DNA of 64,000 nucleotides, taken from assembly GCF_041624475.1 (NCBI RefSeq), contig NZ_JBFJUX010000010.1:61646-125645 (forward strand), read 5' to 3'. Made by a program: the position numbers and the translations under genes. How positions within the stretch are numbered: the first letter of the stretch is position 1; each line of letters starts with the position of its first letter. This document shows positions 1 through 8,500 of the stretch, piece by piece. This DNA comes from Litorivivens sp041624475 (GTDB lineage: Bacteria > Pseudomonadota > Gammaproteobacteria > Pseudomonadales > Spongiibacteraceae). Below the pieces are notes generated by a model that searched no databases, had not been told where the DNA came from, and saw only the letters and a program-made list of their open reading frames with translations.

Positions 1-2093
1 GTGAAAATATTGCGTCCAGCATGAGCTGGAATCGAGCCACTGTTGTCGGTGTCCCAGACAACATTTTTAAGTGAACCGTCGGGGTTGATGTCATAGGCCA
101 CCAGTTGTCCTGACCAGTCCCGGGTGTCGAATCTGGCTTGATAAATTACCGTTTGGGTATTTAGCTTGGTGGAATTAGTCGCAATCGCGGCTGCGGATGA
201 AAAGGCGTCGACGGATATTGCGTTGAGCACAGCTGTCAGATTCCGGGCAAATTCCTTCGGGTCGTTGGCGCTGAAAAAGCCACCCCGAGAATTCAACCCC
301 GCGTGAAGCAAGTCATCGATGCGCGCGCCGCAGATTGCGCCACTGCACGTGCCGGTGTCGGGGGCCGGGTCGGGCCAGTTAACGGTCCCACCGGTAGATA
401 TCGCTGCGCGGGCATCGTCTGGATCTACTGAACCCTGTACGCCGAGCCCAATCCCGAAGGTCGACATGTGTTGCCAAAACGCAGGGTTTCTGGCGAGTAC
501 CGGCACATTGTTTTTAAGGTCTGGCCGCAGGTCGTTTTTCCAATAATGCATTGCAACATCAGCCAGGGTATTGCTGTGGGAATCGCTGAACGGAGGGCCG
601 GCCGTATAGTTTTCTGTGCCGCCGCTGATATCTGTGTGCACCGGGCCGTCAGTGCCATCATTGTTAAGACGAGCGTCTGATGTATCGGCCTGATGGCTTG
701 AGCCGCCGGACCAGTATCCATCGGTCATTAGTACGGTGTAGTTTCGCCGGCAGGAGAGGTGGGGGGTTGCGTCGTTGTTGCCGGGTTTTGCGCTCCAGGG
801 GCCATTGTTGTCCTGGCGAAGAAAGTATTGTCCCGCGGTGTCGAGTGCACGCCGCAAAGGCGTGCTTCCACGGCTGAACGGATCTTTGTATAGCTTATCG
901 TAAAAGGCTGTTTTGTTTTGGCCGCTAAATGAGCGTACACCTTTGGATATGACTTTTGTGGAAACGCTGTCCACATCGTTTGAATCTGTGTTCAGCGTGC
1001 CGTAACCAACGCGTAAGCCTTCTGTCTGCTCTGAGAAGGCATAGCCTGCTGCAGCTCTGGCAGCCAGTGCACGAGAGCGGTAGTAGGTGTACCAATTGGC
1101 GAAGTTTCTCATTTCTTCTGTGTAGGTACATTTAGCAAAAGTCGCCTGTTCGCAATCACTGCGATTCTGGCGACCCTGGCCGCTGTAACTCAGCTGTACG
1201 GGGCGTATTTCGGTCTTCTTGTAGCTGTTGAAGTCCCAGCCATCGGTGCCTTCCTGCCAGAAATAAGTGGCCGGCCAGAAAAACTTGGTCGACGAATCGA
1301 TAGTGCAGGAGCCGGACGCATCGCAACTGCGCCAATCGTTCGCGTTGTAATTCGTATTGGCGAGGGCCAGGTTGCGGCAGTTTTCCGGGCCAATGCCCAC
1401 TCGCTCCGGGTGGTGTAACGCACATTCCGGGTTGGCGTCAGGATACTTGCTGCCATCGGCTTTTACCCAGGGTTCATAGGTAACGCCGGGGTTGTAGTAA
1501 ATGCTGTTCTGTTGCGGTGACCGCGTTCTGGCGTTAAACGCAACGTTATCTACCGTGGCAACGTTGTTTGCGTATTCGGTGCCACCATAAATTCCATTGG
1601 CTCGTGGATAGAGGTAGAAAACATCGCCATTGGCGACATTGCGATGGATTGCCTGATCGGGCATTAACTCCCAGTGCGTCGACCCGGAATCGTCCAGCAA
1701 GAACATGATGTTGGGCGAACTTTGCGACGTCAGGAACAGGGGCAGTTGCGATATCCCAGTGGGGGCCTCCGGGCTGCAGTTGGCTTTGTCGCCGGTAATC
1801 AGAAAGGTCGCGCGGCACCCCGGCAGCGTAGTAAATACATTATCGCTAAAGAGAAACTTGTTCAGCGAGCATGTTGACCACTTAGTGGGTTCCTCGATGA
1901 TTTCGACCGTGTTGATAACGCTGATGTTGCTCAGCGAGACCGTTGTGGTTTGGCTGGGTGAGCCGAAATCTACCAGTGTTTGCTGGGTTTCACAGGGGTT
2001 TGTCTGAGCCCACGCGCCCGTTGAATTGCCGGCCAGACTTGAGACCGCGATCATCCATGCTGCGGTGCATTTTAGCGTGCGCTCAAAGTTCAT
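1..2093 (-). CDS. pilY1: PilY1-like type IV pilus tip/assembly protein (3' end outside window)
   Basis: The minus strand is open from an ATG at 2093 to the window edge, giving 697 residues without a stop. The protein starts with a signal peptide (cleavage probably after ...GAWA). A von Willebrand A-like fold follows, with a MIDAS-type DDSGS at residues 134-138, and the last visible part (F-DTRDWSG-L, then AGRNIF) resembles the start of the C-terminal PilY1 beta-propeller. PilY1 family proteins sit at the pilus tip, act as adhesin and mechanosensor, and regulate pilus retraction with calcium. It is the last visible gene of the minor pilin operon, 11 nt after the PilY2-like gene, with GAGGA as ribosome site. 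The calcium-binding loop and propeller lie outside the window. Family assignment is firm; the adhesive specificity is unknown. Confidence 0.9.
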   Translation of the reverse strand, partial: MNFERTLKCTAAWMIAVSSLAGNSTGAWAQTNPCETQQTLVDFGSPSQTTTVSLSNISVINTVEIIEEPTKWSTCSLNKFLFSDNVFTTLPGCRATFLITGDKANCSPEAPTGISQLPLFLTSQSSPNIMFLLDDSGSTHWELMPDQAIHRNVANGDVFYLYPRANGIYGGTEYANNVATVDNVAFNARTRSPQQNSIYYNPGVTYEPWVKADGSKYPDANPECALHHPERVGIGPENCRNLALANTNYNANDWRSCDASGSCTIDSSTKFFWPATYFWQEGTDGWDFNSYKKTEIRPVQLSYSGQGRQNRSDCEQATFAKCTYTEEMRNFANWYTYYRSRALAARAAAGYAFSEQTEGLRVGYGTLNTDSNDVDSVSTKVISKGVRSFSGQNKTAFYDKLYKDPFSRGSTPLRRALDTAGQYFLRQDNNGPWSAKPGNNDATPHLSCRRNYTVLMTDGYWSGGSSHQADTSDARLNNDGTDGPVHTDISGGTENYTAGPPFSDSHSNTLADVAMHYWKNDLRPDLKNNVPVLARNPAFWQHMSTFGIGLGVQGSVDPDDARAAISTGGTVNWPDPAPDTGTCSGAICGARIDDLLHAGLNSRGGFFSANDPKEFARNLTAVLNAISVDAFSSAAAIATNSTKLNTQTVIYQARFDTRDWSGQLVAYDINPDGSLKNVVWDTDNSGSIPAHAGRNIF

Positions 2094-2104
2094 CTTTGGA
2101 ATCC

Positions 2105-2419
2105 TCAGTCAGGCATTTCATCGGGTTTGTGCAGTACACGCAGCGTTGTGATGCGGTTGCCCGACGTGATCAGATGTACAGTTTGGCCCACTGCCAGATG
2201 TTTCATTTTGAGCGTAGTCGTGTTGCTATCTGGCGCCGTGCCCACGAGGGCGTTTGAGCTTATACGATAGCGCCGATTATCGATTTCGATCGTATCGTTG
2301 CTAGTTGTCAGTGCCGTAATCGCGCCTACGCGATCGTCGGCATGTGCGCGACTGGCTATTAGCAGCAGGGCGGCAAACGCGCCGAAAATAACAGCCCGTC
2401 GCGATAACTTATGATTCAT
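2105..2419 (-). CDS. Small exported protein in the PilY2 position
   Basis: This encodes 104 residues with a signal peptide ending near SRAHA, then a short all-beta-looking domain (V-G-A-I-T...I-E-I-D-N-R-R-Y-R-I). The pattern of a short beta barrel around a conserved Tyr, and the place between pilX and pilY1, match PilY2 of Pseudomonas operons. The sequence is too short and divergent to prove homology by eye. It begins 3 nt after the pilX stop and ends 11 nt before pilY1, so it is cotranscribed. PilY2 homologues are periplasmic accessory proteins of pilus assembly; that role is inferred from position. Confidence 0.6.
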   Translation of the reverse strand: MNHKLSRRAVIFGAFAALLLIASRAHADDRVGAITALTTSNDTIEIDNRRYRISSNALVGTAPDSNTTTLKMKHLAVGQTVHLITSGNRITTLRVLHKPDEMPD

Positions 2420-2422
2420 GGC

Positions 2423-2953
2423 TCAGTTCCTGCGATACGTTGTTTGTAGAACCACCATTGAACGGTTGGTGCTTCCAAAGCCTCTGCCCGTGACGCGAAA
2501 GGTTTCTTCAGGAGCTTTTGGGCGGTCAGAGTCCAGATTGCCTGAGGAGTTTTCGATGGCGGGATATTTCTCGATAATATATTCCGGTACTCGGCTGGTT
2601 CCCTCGAGTTTTTCGTTTAGCGTAATCCAGCCGCTTGAGGCGGGATCTTGCCAATCAGGGGTGTTGCAGGCCTGACGAGTGTCCTCTCTCGGGCAGACTT
2701 CAAAGCGGCCATTGGTGCCGCCGAAGTTCAGCAAGGTCGCTTTCTCCAGTTGCGCTTCCGCCTCGCGCAGAGCGACCTCTGCCGATTGAAAGGCAAGAAT
2801 CCGATCGCGTGTGTTGCCGGCTATTTTCTCCTGTCGAGTGGCAACTTGCATGGAGGAAACGGCCAGCAGGGTGAGTACCGTTAATAACGCCATGGCAACG
2901 ATCATTACCGCTCCTCGCTGGGATGTGATAAGTGGCTGATGTAGTTGCGTCAT
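2423..2953 (-). CDS. pilX: PilX-like minor pilin
   Basis: This is a 176-residue minor pilin. A type III prepilin leader ends at SQRG, followed by AVMIVAMALLTVLTLL. Position +5 is Val instead of Glu, which is normal for PilX/GspK-type tip pilins. The downstream helix has the family pattern QVATRQEKIAGN...AFQSAEVALREAE. A longer reading to 3124 would lie inside pilW; the ATG at 2953, one base after the pilW stop, puts the leader at the usual length and is preferred. PilX is thought to cap the PilV/PilW/FimU priming complex that initiates pilus assembly and presents PilY1. Confidence 0.88.
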   Translation of the reverse strand: MTQLHQPLITSQRGAVMIVAMALLTVLTLLAVSSMQVATRQEKIAGNTRDRILAFQSAEVALREAEAQLEKATLLNFGGTNGRFEVCPREDTRQACNTPDWQDPASSGWITLNEKLEGTSRVPEYIIEKYPAIENSSGNLDSDRPKAPEETFRVTGRGFGSTNRSMVVLQTTYRRN

Positions 2954-2954
2954 T

Positions 2955-3998
2955 TCACCTAACCCTGTTGCGAATGGTAAAGACGTTTTTAATCGCGGCG
3001 CGGTAACGGCCGTCAGTGTTGTTGACATCCGCACCGTTGAAACGTAATCGCTGTTCGGTAGCAGAGCCGGCAGTCCCGACGACGTTTTCCTCCTGACTCG
3101 CAACCAGGAGCTCGATACGCACACTGAGTACCTTGCCCCAAGCGGTTACCGACGCGGCGTCTACATAGGTGTTCACTGCACCGGTGTTATCTGTGTCTTC
3201 GCCGTAGGTTATCTGCATATTTTCAACACCTTCGACCAGCTCAGCGGGCGGCAACTCGCCTCCTTGGGAATCCTGTTTGCGTTTCTGTATGTAAAGCGCA
3301 TGGATCGGGGCGCCGTCACTGGTTGTTCGTCCGGTATCGCGGATGAAGTAGTGTACGGTCTCCACGGCGAGAAATTGTGCGTCGCCGCCGTAAGATTTTG
3401 ACAGGTGAGGTTGTGTATTGCCGGCAGCAGATACCGCATGGGAAATGGTGACGCTACCGCCTTGGTCCTTTGACATACTGGTGATGCGAAAGACATCGCT
3501 GGACACGCAGTCGGTGATCATCACAATATCGCCAACGTCAAAATTGAAAGTGTTTGCCCATACCTGAATATTGGCATTGGCCGCGTCCATGTTTTTTTCG
3601 AGCTTCGCCGATTCCGTTGTAGCACGCCTGATGGTTATAGCGTCTGTTCCGGCAACGGCATTGAATTGATTGGTTGCCGCCAAATTGTCATAGCCGACGA
3701 CCATGGTGCTATCGTTGAGGATATAGTCGTCTGGCGAGTTAACGGCCCAGTTGTGAGGTGCTGCAGCATCGATGGATGCGCAACCCTGATAGCCGGCCAT
3801 GCGAATATCCTGGCCCATAAAGTGCATGGCGTAGCGGCTTGAGGCCTGGATCTGTGCGAGAGCCTCCTGAACCCGATAACTGGAGCGGGTGGCTACAAAA
3901 ACCTGGATCAGTGCAGCAGACAGCAGTAGGCCAAGAGTGATGGAAATCATCAGCTCCACGAGTCCAAAGCCTTGATATTTATGGTTTTTGGGTTTCAT
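2955..3998 (-). CDS. pilW: PilW-like minor pilin
   Basis: This is a 347-residue protein with the prepilin leader MKPKNHKYQG and mature start FGLVELMISITLG, so Glu5 is present. The helix continues into Q-ALAQIQASSRYAMHFMGQDIRMAGYQGC, the typical PilW block with a conserved Cys. The large C-terminal beta domain ends in FTIRNRVR. The start codon overlaps the pilV stop by 4 nt (ATGA), and pilX follows after 1 nt, so translation is coupled. PilW forms part of the minor pilin complex that primes type IV pilus assembly in the inner membrane. The usual length for the family is 270-380 residues. Confidence 0.88.
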   Translation of the reverse strand: MKPKNHKYQGFGLVELMISITLGLLLSAALIQVFVATRSSYRVQEALAQIQASSRYAMHFMGQDIRMAGYQGCASIDAAAPHNWAVNSPDDYILNDSTMVVGYDNLAATNQFNAVAGTDAITIRRATTESAKLEKNMDAANANIQVWANTFNFDVGDIVMITDCVSSDVFRITSMSKDQGGSVTISHAVSAAGNTQPHLSKSYGGDAQFLAVETVHYFIRDTGRTTSDGAPIHALYIQKRKQDSQGGELPPAELVEGVENMQITYGEDTDNTGAVNTYVDAASVTAWGKVLSVRIELLVASQEENVVGTAGSATEQRLRFNGADVNNTDGRYRAAIKNVFTIRNRVR

Positions 3999-4456
3999 AG
4001 GCGGCTCTCGAACTGAAAACGGGCGAAGTCCCCGCTGTCTGCTTCGCGGGTTTCCTTCAGGCGAGATTCATCCCACTGCACAATGACGGTGGCAGTATCG
4101 CCATCAACCTCAATGGAGCCGCGGCCAGATGGCAGGCGCGTCGCCAGCTCATCCCGCCAATCGCGAATATCCTGCGCGACAAAATCGGAGCCTGTGGGTG
4201 GGTCGTCGTAGAGTGAAATGTTGTAGCGCCCACCAAGCGCCGCTGTCCGGTTCGCCCGCATGCGATCCATTCCGTCATAGGCGAGCAAGGTAGCGTGCGA
4301 CCGGGTATTGGCTATGTGGTTGAACTTGACGGCATTAAGCTGAAGTGAGGCTGCACCCAAGACGCCCAGAGCAGTGATGAACGCTGCTACCATGACCTCT
4401 ATTAATGTTGCCCCCTTTTCACCCCTTCTTCGCCCTGTTGGCCTTATTCTGTACAT
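3995..4456 (-). CDS. pilV: PilV-like minor pilin
   Basis: This encodes 153 residues. The leader MYRIRPTGRRRGEKG is followed by ATLIEVMVAAFITALGVLGAASLQ, with Glu5 present and the LG-A-S-Q helix typical of PilV. A longer reading to 4519 would add 21 residues before the leader; the ATG at 4456 gives a normal prepilin leader and overlaps the fimU stop by 13 nt, so it is chosen. A GAGAAAGA stretch upstream may act as a weak ribosome site. The C-terminal half is polar and ends FQFESRL, overlapping the pilW start. Its inferred role is as a member of the minor pilin priming complex at the pilus tip. Confidence 0.85.
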   Translation of the reverse strand: MYRIRPTGRRRGEKGATLIEVMVAAFITALGVLGAASLQLNAVKFNHIANTRSHATLLAYDGMDRMRANRTAALGGRYNISLYDDPPTGSDFVAQDIRDWRDELATRLPSGRGSIEVDGDTATVIVQWDESRLKETREADSGDFARFQFESRL

Positions 4457-4956
4457 GCTCTTTCTCTGGCACTGACATGACCAGTGTAGACCAAGCTGAT
4501 ATCCCGGTCCCACTTGCAATTGTCGCTGGTTCTGTAGGAGATCACAAAACTGGTGCCAGTTACAGCATTCAAAAAGCCTTCGGCTGTGTACGTGAATGAG
4601 GTTGTGTCGCCTGCCTCAATAAGCGTTGAGGCAGAATTGAAGCCGGCAACGTCGATGATCTCCTCGCCAGCGTCAAAGGTCCCGTCGCCGTCTTCATCCG
4701 CCCACACTTGGAAACCTTCATGCCAGTTAGCCCCGGTCTTTGCGCTTACCGTAACACTGGTGCCGCGGGTGATGGCTTCAGAGCGCGCAAGCTGGAGACT
4801 GCTTAGCAGAGAGCGGTACTCGGTAGCAGAACGAGATGAGCCAATAAATTCAAAAAAGTTCGGGCCGGCGGAACCCAGCAGAATGGCGGCTACGGCCATT
4901 GCGGTGAGCATTTCGATTAAAGTGAAGCCGTTCTGCGCTTTTGTTTGAGTGTTCAT
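4444..4956 (-). CDS. fimU: FimU/FimT-type minor pseudopilin (GspH fold)
   Basis: This is a 170-residue pseudopilin with leader MNTQTKAQNG and mature start FTLIEMLTAMAVAAILL, Glu5 present. The GspH/FimT signature follows: S-LQLARSEAITRGTSVTVSAK, then W-GFQVWADEDGDG-F. The C-terminal cysteine pair (DNCKW...ERACTE) matches the disulfide loop of FimU. AGGGGTTACC just before the ATG gives a good ribosome site. It is the first gene of the continuous block fimU-pilV-pilW-pilX-pilY2-pilY1. FimU links the tip complex to the major pilin; no major pilin gene (pilE/pilA) is in the window. Confidence 0.86.
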   Translation of the reverse strand: MNTQTKAQNGFTLIEMLTAMAVAAILLGSAGPNFFEFIGSSRSATEYRSLLSSLQLARSEAITRGTSVTVSAKTGANWHEGFQVWADEDGDGTFDAGEEIIDVAGFNSASTLIEAGDTTSFTYTAEGFLNAVTGTSFVISYRTSDNCKWDRDISLVYTGHVSARERACTE

Positions 4957-5098
4957 GGTAACCCCCTGGTTTCCGCGTTCTCTCTGTCGTTGGTCTGATT
5001 TCTCAGTTTGTGGAGTTATGGTACTTAGCGGTGGGCAGTGCCAACATTCGTAAATACCCCTACCGGAGCTGCGTATTTCGAGATAAACCCGTTAATAT

Positions 5099-5114
5099 GT
5101 TAGTGATCACTAAC
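5099..5114. promoter_or_regulatory. 16-bp perfect palindrome between the two FimT-type genes
   Basis: GTTAGTGATCACTAAC is a perfect palindrome lying 142 nt upstream of the fimU start and 82 nt past the end of the upstream pseudopilin gene. The size and symmetry fit the operator of a dimeric repressor (TetR or GntR class). The neighbouring bases 5115-5155 can also form an imperfect hairpin (TTGGC...GCCAA), but there is no T-run on either strand. The regulator is unknown. The rest of the 4957-5196 gap shows no gene; it must hold the fimU promoter if fimU is transcribed independently. Confidence 0.4.
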
Positions 5115-5196
5115 TTTTGGCCGTTCTTGGCTTTCGATAAAGGCCAACCAAAAGCGTTAAAGGAGAATGGGGGTGCCATGCCAGGACACCGTGAAG

Positions 5197-5703
5197 TCAG
5201 CGACACTCGGTGGCCTTGACTTTCGTGCGGCCGGTGTAGGTCACCTTGAGCTCGTGGTTCCAGCTGCAACCGCCTTCGGCCAGATAGTCAAAGGCTATCG
5301 CTTTGTTGGTTGGTGGCAAGACGAAGCCGCGGCGATCAAAATGAAACTCGGTCAGGCCGTTGCGTTCTTGAAGCTGGGCGTCGGTTGCGAGTTTCGGCAC
5401 GGTATACAACAGTTCCTCAGCGTCAAGTCGCTGGTCACCGTTGTGGTCTATCCAGATTTCAATGCCGGCAGTCCAGTCGCCGTCGACGGCGCTGACAATC
5501 ACGGTATCTCGCTGGGTGACAGCGGCTGAGCGGGCCAGCTTAAAGGCCTTGGCGATTTCCTGGGTTTCTGTGGTCGCGCGGTTATCCAGCACGATGGCGG
5601 TTACCGTAGGAACGACGGATCCAAACAGAATGCCGACCACGCCCAGCGATATCATGCCGTTTATCAGAGAAAAGCCGCGTTGTGTTCTTTGTACCTTGTT
5701 CAT
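5197..5703 (-). CDS. GspH/FimT-type pseudopilin lacking Glu5
   Basis: This is a 168-residue protein from the ATG at 5703 (a strong GGGGGCAGGG lies before it); a reading from 5760 would add 19 residues before the leader. The leader MNKVQRTQRG is followed by FSLINGMISLGVVGILFGSVVPTV. Position +5 is Asn where nearly all core pseudopilins have Glu. The body has the GspH/FimT pattern KAFKLARSAAVTQRDTVIVSA, W-AGIEIWIDHNGDQRLD, and a C-terminal Cys pair (GGCSW...ATECR), so it is a paralogue of fimU. It lies 240 nt upstream of fimU and may form a separate transcript. The missing Glu5 suggests a non-incorporated or tip-restricted subunit. Confidence 0.8.
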   Translation of the reverse strand: MNKVQRTQRGFSLINGMISLGVVGILFGSVVPTVTAIVLDNRATTETQEIAKAFKLARSAAVTQRDTVIVSAVDGDWTAGIEIWIDHNGDQRLDAEELLYTVPKLATDAQLQERNGLTEFHFDRRGFVLPPTNKAIAFDYLAEGGCSWNHELKVTYTGRTKVKATECR

Positions 5704-5889
5704 TGCCCTGCCCCCGGTGTTAATTTGTTCTTCAGCGTCTTTAACGTCTATGGGTGCCATCGTACGTCTATGTCACGTGGCTCCGTAATACGTGCATTTA
5801 CCTAACTGACCAAGGAATGTCCGAGGGGTTGAGCTTTGCGGTAGCAACCCCATATAGGCAGTTCGGGCTTTGCAAATGCTGGGGGACTT

Positions 5890-8289
5890 ATGGCGGGAAA
5901 AAACAACACAGGCGTGGTATTGGATGGCGAGATGATCAATGACGGCGGGCACAGCCTCGTCATTCCGGATTCGGTGCTGCCTTCCGTGCTTTATCTCATG
6001 CCGGTTCCCAAGCGGCCCTTCTTCCCGGCCCAGATCCAGCCCATCCTGCTGGAGATGAAGCTCTGGCAGGAAACTCTGGAAAAGGTCGGCAATAAGCAGA
6101 ACCACGTGATGGGGCTGCTCTACTGCGGTGACGACAATCCCGCGAGCCTGGATGCCGACGCCGCGCCCACCATTGGCACCGCGGTACGGGTACACCACGC
6201 CCATCAGGAGGGCGACACCGCCCAGATCGTTGTACAGGGGCTGAAACGCTTTCGTATCCGTCGCTGGATCAACCGCAAACCGCCCTACATTGTTGAGGTG
6301 GACTACCCGGACAATATTGGCGACCGGGATGACGATGAAGTGAAAGCCTATGCCATGGCGATCATCCGGGCGATCAAGGAGCTGCTCGCCATCAACCCGC
6401 TGTACAGCGAGGAGCTGAAACAATACCTGTCGCGCTTCAGCCCCAATGAGCCTTCGCTGCTGGTGGACTTCGCCGCGGCCATTGCCAGCAGTGCCAAGGG
6501 TGATGAGCTGCAGGAGATTATCGAGACCCTGCCCTTGCTCCGGCGTATGGAAAAAGTCCTGCTGTTGCTCAAGCATGAGCAGGAAGTGGCTGAATTGCAG
6601 GGAAAAATCAGCGATCAGGTCAATGAGAAAATCAGCGCCAACCAGCGTGAGTTTTTCCTCAAGGAGCAGCTGAAGGTTATCCAGAAAGAGTTGGGAATAT
6701 CCAAGGATGACCGTACCGCTGACGTAGAAGAATTTCAGGAGCGCCTGAAGGGCAAGGACTTACCGCAGGCGGCGCGCAAGAAAATTGATGAGGAACTGCG
6801 CAAACTGCAGGTGCTGGAAACCGGCTCGCCAGAATACGGCGTTACCCGCAATTATCTGGAGTGGGCCACCGCGCTGCCCTGGGGCGTTTACTCGGAAGAC
6901 CAGCTCGATCTGAAACACGCGCGCAAGGTGCTCAATCAGCATCATCAGGGGCTGGACGATGTTAAAGAGCGCATTGTTGAATTTCTGGCGGTGGGCAAGT
7001 TCAAGGGCACCGTCGCCGGCTCCATTATTCTGCTGGTAGGGCCGCCGGGGGTGGGCAAGACTTCCATCGGCCGCTCGATTGCCGATGCATTGGGCCGCAA
7101 GTTCTATCGTTTCAGTCTGGGCGGTATGCGTGACGAGGCGGAAATCAAAGGGCATCGGCGCACCTATATCGGCGCCATGCCCGGCAAGCTGGTGCAGGCC
7201 CTGAAAGACGTTGAAACCGCCAACCCGGTCATCATGCTAGACGAAATTGACAAGGTTGGTGCGTCCTATCAGGGCGACCCCGCATCGGCCCTGTTGGAGG
7301 TGCTCGACCCCGAGCAGAACGTGGAATTTCTCGATCACTATCTGGATATGCGCCTTGATCTGTCCAAGGTGTTGTTTGTATGTACCGCCAACCAGCTCGA
7401 CACCATTCCGGGGCCTCTGCTAGACCGCATGGAAAGCATTCGGCTGGCAGGCTATCTGGCCGAAGAAAAGCTCGAGATTGCCCGCAAGCACCTGTGGCCG
7501 AAACTGCTGCAGCGAAGTGGTATTGCCAAAAAGCGCCTGAGCATTACCGCTGCTGCCCTGCGTCATGTGATCGAAGGTTACGCCCGGGAGGCCGGTGTGC
7601 GGAATCTGGAAAAACAGTTGGGCCGTATCGTGCGTAAGTCCGCGGTCAAACTGCTGGAGGACGACACACTGACCCTGAAGGTCGGCGTAGAGGATGTGGA
7701 AGACTTTCTCGGCAAACCGATCTTCAAAAAGGACAAGCCTCAGCGTGGCGTGGGCGTGGTCAATGGCCTCGCCTGGACCGCCATGGGTGGTGCCACCTTG
7801 GGTGTTGAGTGCTCCCGGGTGCACAGCCTGAACCGCGCCTTCAAACTCTCCGGCCAGCTCGGCGATGTGATGAAGGAATCGGCGGATATCGCCTACAGCT
7901 ATGTGATCGCCAATCTGGAAAACTTCGGCGGTGACCCGAAGTATTTCGATGAGGCCACCGTGCACCTGCATGTGCCGGAAGGCGCCACGCCCAAAGACGG
8001 CCCCAGCGCAGGTGTCACCATGGCCAGCGCGCTGTTGTCGCTGGCGTTGAATAAGGCGCCCAAGGCAGGCTTTGCCATGACCGGTGAACTGACCCTGACC
8101 GGGCAGGTTCTGCCGGTGGGTGGCATTCGCGAGAAGGTGATCGCGGCCAAGCGAATCGGCATCAAAAAGGTGATTCTGCCGGAAGACAACCGGCGAGATT
8201 TTGACGAGTTGCCGGACTATGTGAAAAAAGGCGTAACGGCGTATTTTGCTGAAAGTTTTGAGCAGGTGCGGGAGTTGCTGTTTGGCTGA
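5890..8289 (+). CDS. lon: Lon-family ATP-dependent protease, AsrA-like paralogue
   Basis: This is a 799-residue LonA-type protease with an N-terminal substrate-binding domain (about 20-220), a coiled coil (about 220-310), an AAA+ domain with Walker A GPPGVGKTS near 384-392 and Walker B VIMLDEIDK, and a C-terminal S16 peptidase with catalytic Ser706 (PKDGPSAG) and Lys749 (GGIREKV). The Ser-Lys spacing of 43 equals that of E. coli Lon. The start PVPKRPFFPAQ replaces the PLRD-VVFP of canonical Lon and resembles the heat-induced Pseudomonas paralogue AsrA, so a second, canonical lon is expected elsewhere. GGGGGACTT precedes the ATG. It stands alone, divergent from the pilin genes. It degrades misfolded or regulatory proteins in the cytoplasm. 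Confidence 0.92.
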   Translation: MAGKNNTGVVLDGEMINDGGHSLVIPDSVLPSVLYLMPVPKRPFFPAQIQPILLEMKLWQETLEKVGNKQNHVMGLLYCGDDNPASLDADAAPTIGTAVRVHHAHQEGDTAQIVVQGLKRFRIRRWINRKPPYIVEVDYPDNIGDRDDDEVKAYAMAIIRAIKELLAINPLYSEELKQYLSRFSPNEPSLLVDFAAAIASSAKGDELQEIIETLPLLRRMEKVLLLLKHEQEVAELQGKISDQVNEKISANQREFFLKEQLKVIQKELGISKDDRTADVEEFQERLKGKDLPQAARKKIDEELRKLQVLETGSPEYGVTRNYLEWATALPWGVYSEDQLDLKHARKVLNQHHQGLDDVKERIVEFLAVGKFKGTVAGSIILLVGPPGVGKTSIGRSIADALGRKFYRFSLGGMRDEAEIKGHRRTYIGAMPGKLVQALKDVETANPVIMLDEIDKVGASYQGDPASALLEVLDPEQNVEFLDHYLDMRLDLSKVLFVCTANQLDTIPGPLLDRMESIRLAGYLAEEKLEIARKHLWPKLLQRSGIAKKRLSITAAALRHVIEGYAREAGVRNLEKQLGRIVRKSAVKLLEDDTLTLKVGVEDVEDFLGKPIFKKDKPQRGVGVVNGLAWTAMGGATLGVECSRVHSLNRAFKLSGQLGDVMKESADIAYSYVIANLENFGGDPKYFDEATVHLHVPEGATPKDGPSAGVTMASALLSLALNKAPKAGFAMTGELTLTGQVLPVGGIREKVIAAKRIGIKKVILPEDNRRDFDELPDYVKKGVTAYFAESFEQVRELLFG

Positions 8290-8420
8290 CAGAGTGTCGT
8301 GCCCCTATCTTTTGCACATGGTCTGCGAGCTTAATAAGCGCCTGTTGTCTGCAGTCTGATCCCAAGCGAGATAATCGAGATAGATCAAGGTTTCGAGCGA
8401 TAATCTGTTGGAATGGTTTG

Positions 8421-8435
8421 GCCTTCCCTGAAGGC
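8421..8435 (+). terminator. Possible weak terminator after lon
   Basis: A GCCTTC-CCT-GAAGGC hairpin lies about 130 nt after the lon stop, in the convergent gap before the fimbrial operon end. The nearest T-run (GGTTTTT) starts about 6-7 nt after the stem, so it is a poor match to a classical intrinsic terminator. Nothing else is seen between 8290 and 8500. Confidence 0.25.
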
Positions 8436-8500
8436 AAGTTAGGTTTTTGCGCCTAATATAATCGTTACGAGTAGCTTGTGAGGGTTACATCGGAAAGCGA

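Noticed and set aside
5110..5155. Hairpin considered as terminator of the first FimT gene
   Set aside because: The stem has a bulge and no T-run follows on the minus strand; listed only as background of the palindrome.
5773..6576. 267-codon minus-strand frame opposite lon
   Set aside because: It is antisense to the conserved Lon N-terminal domain and has no ribosome site.
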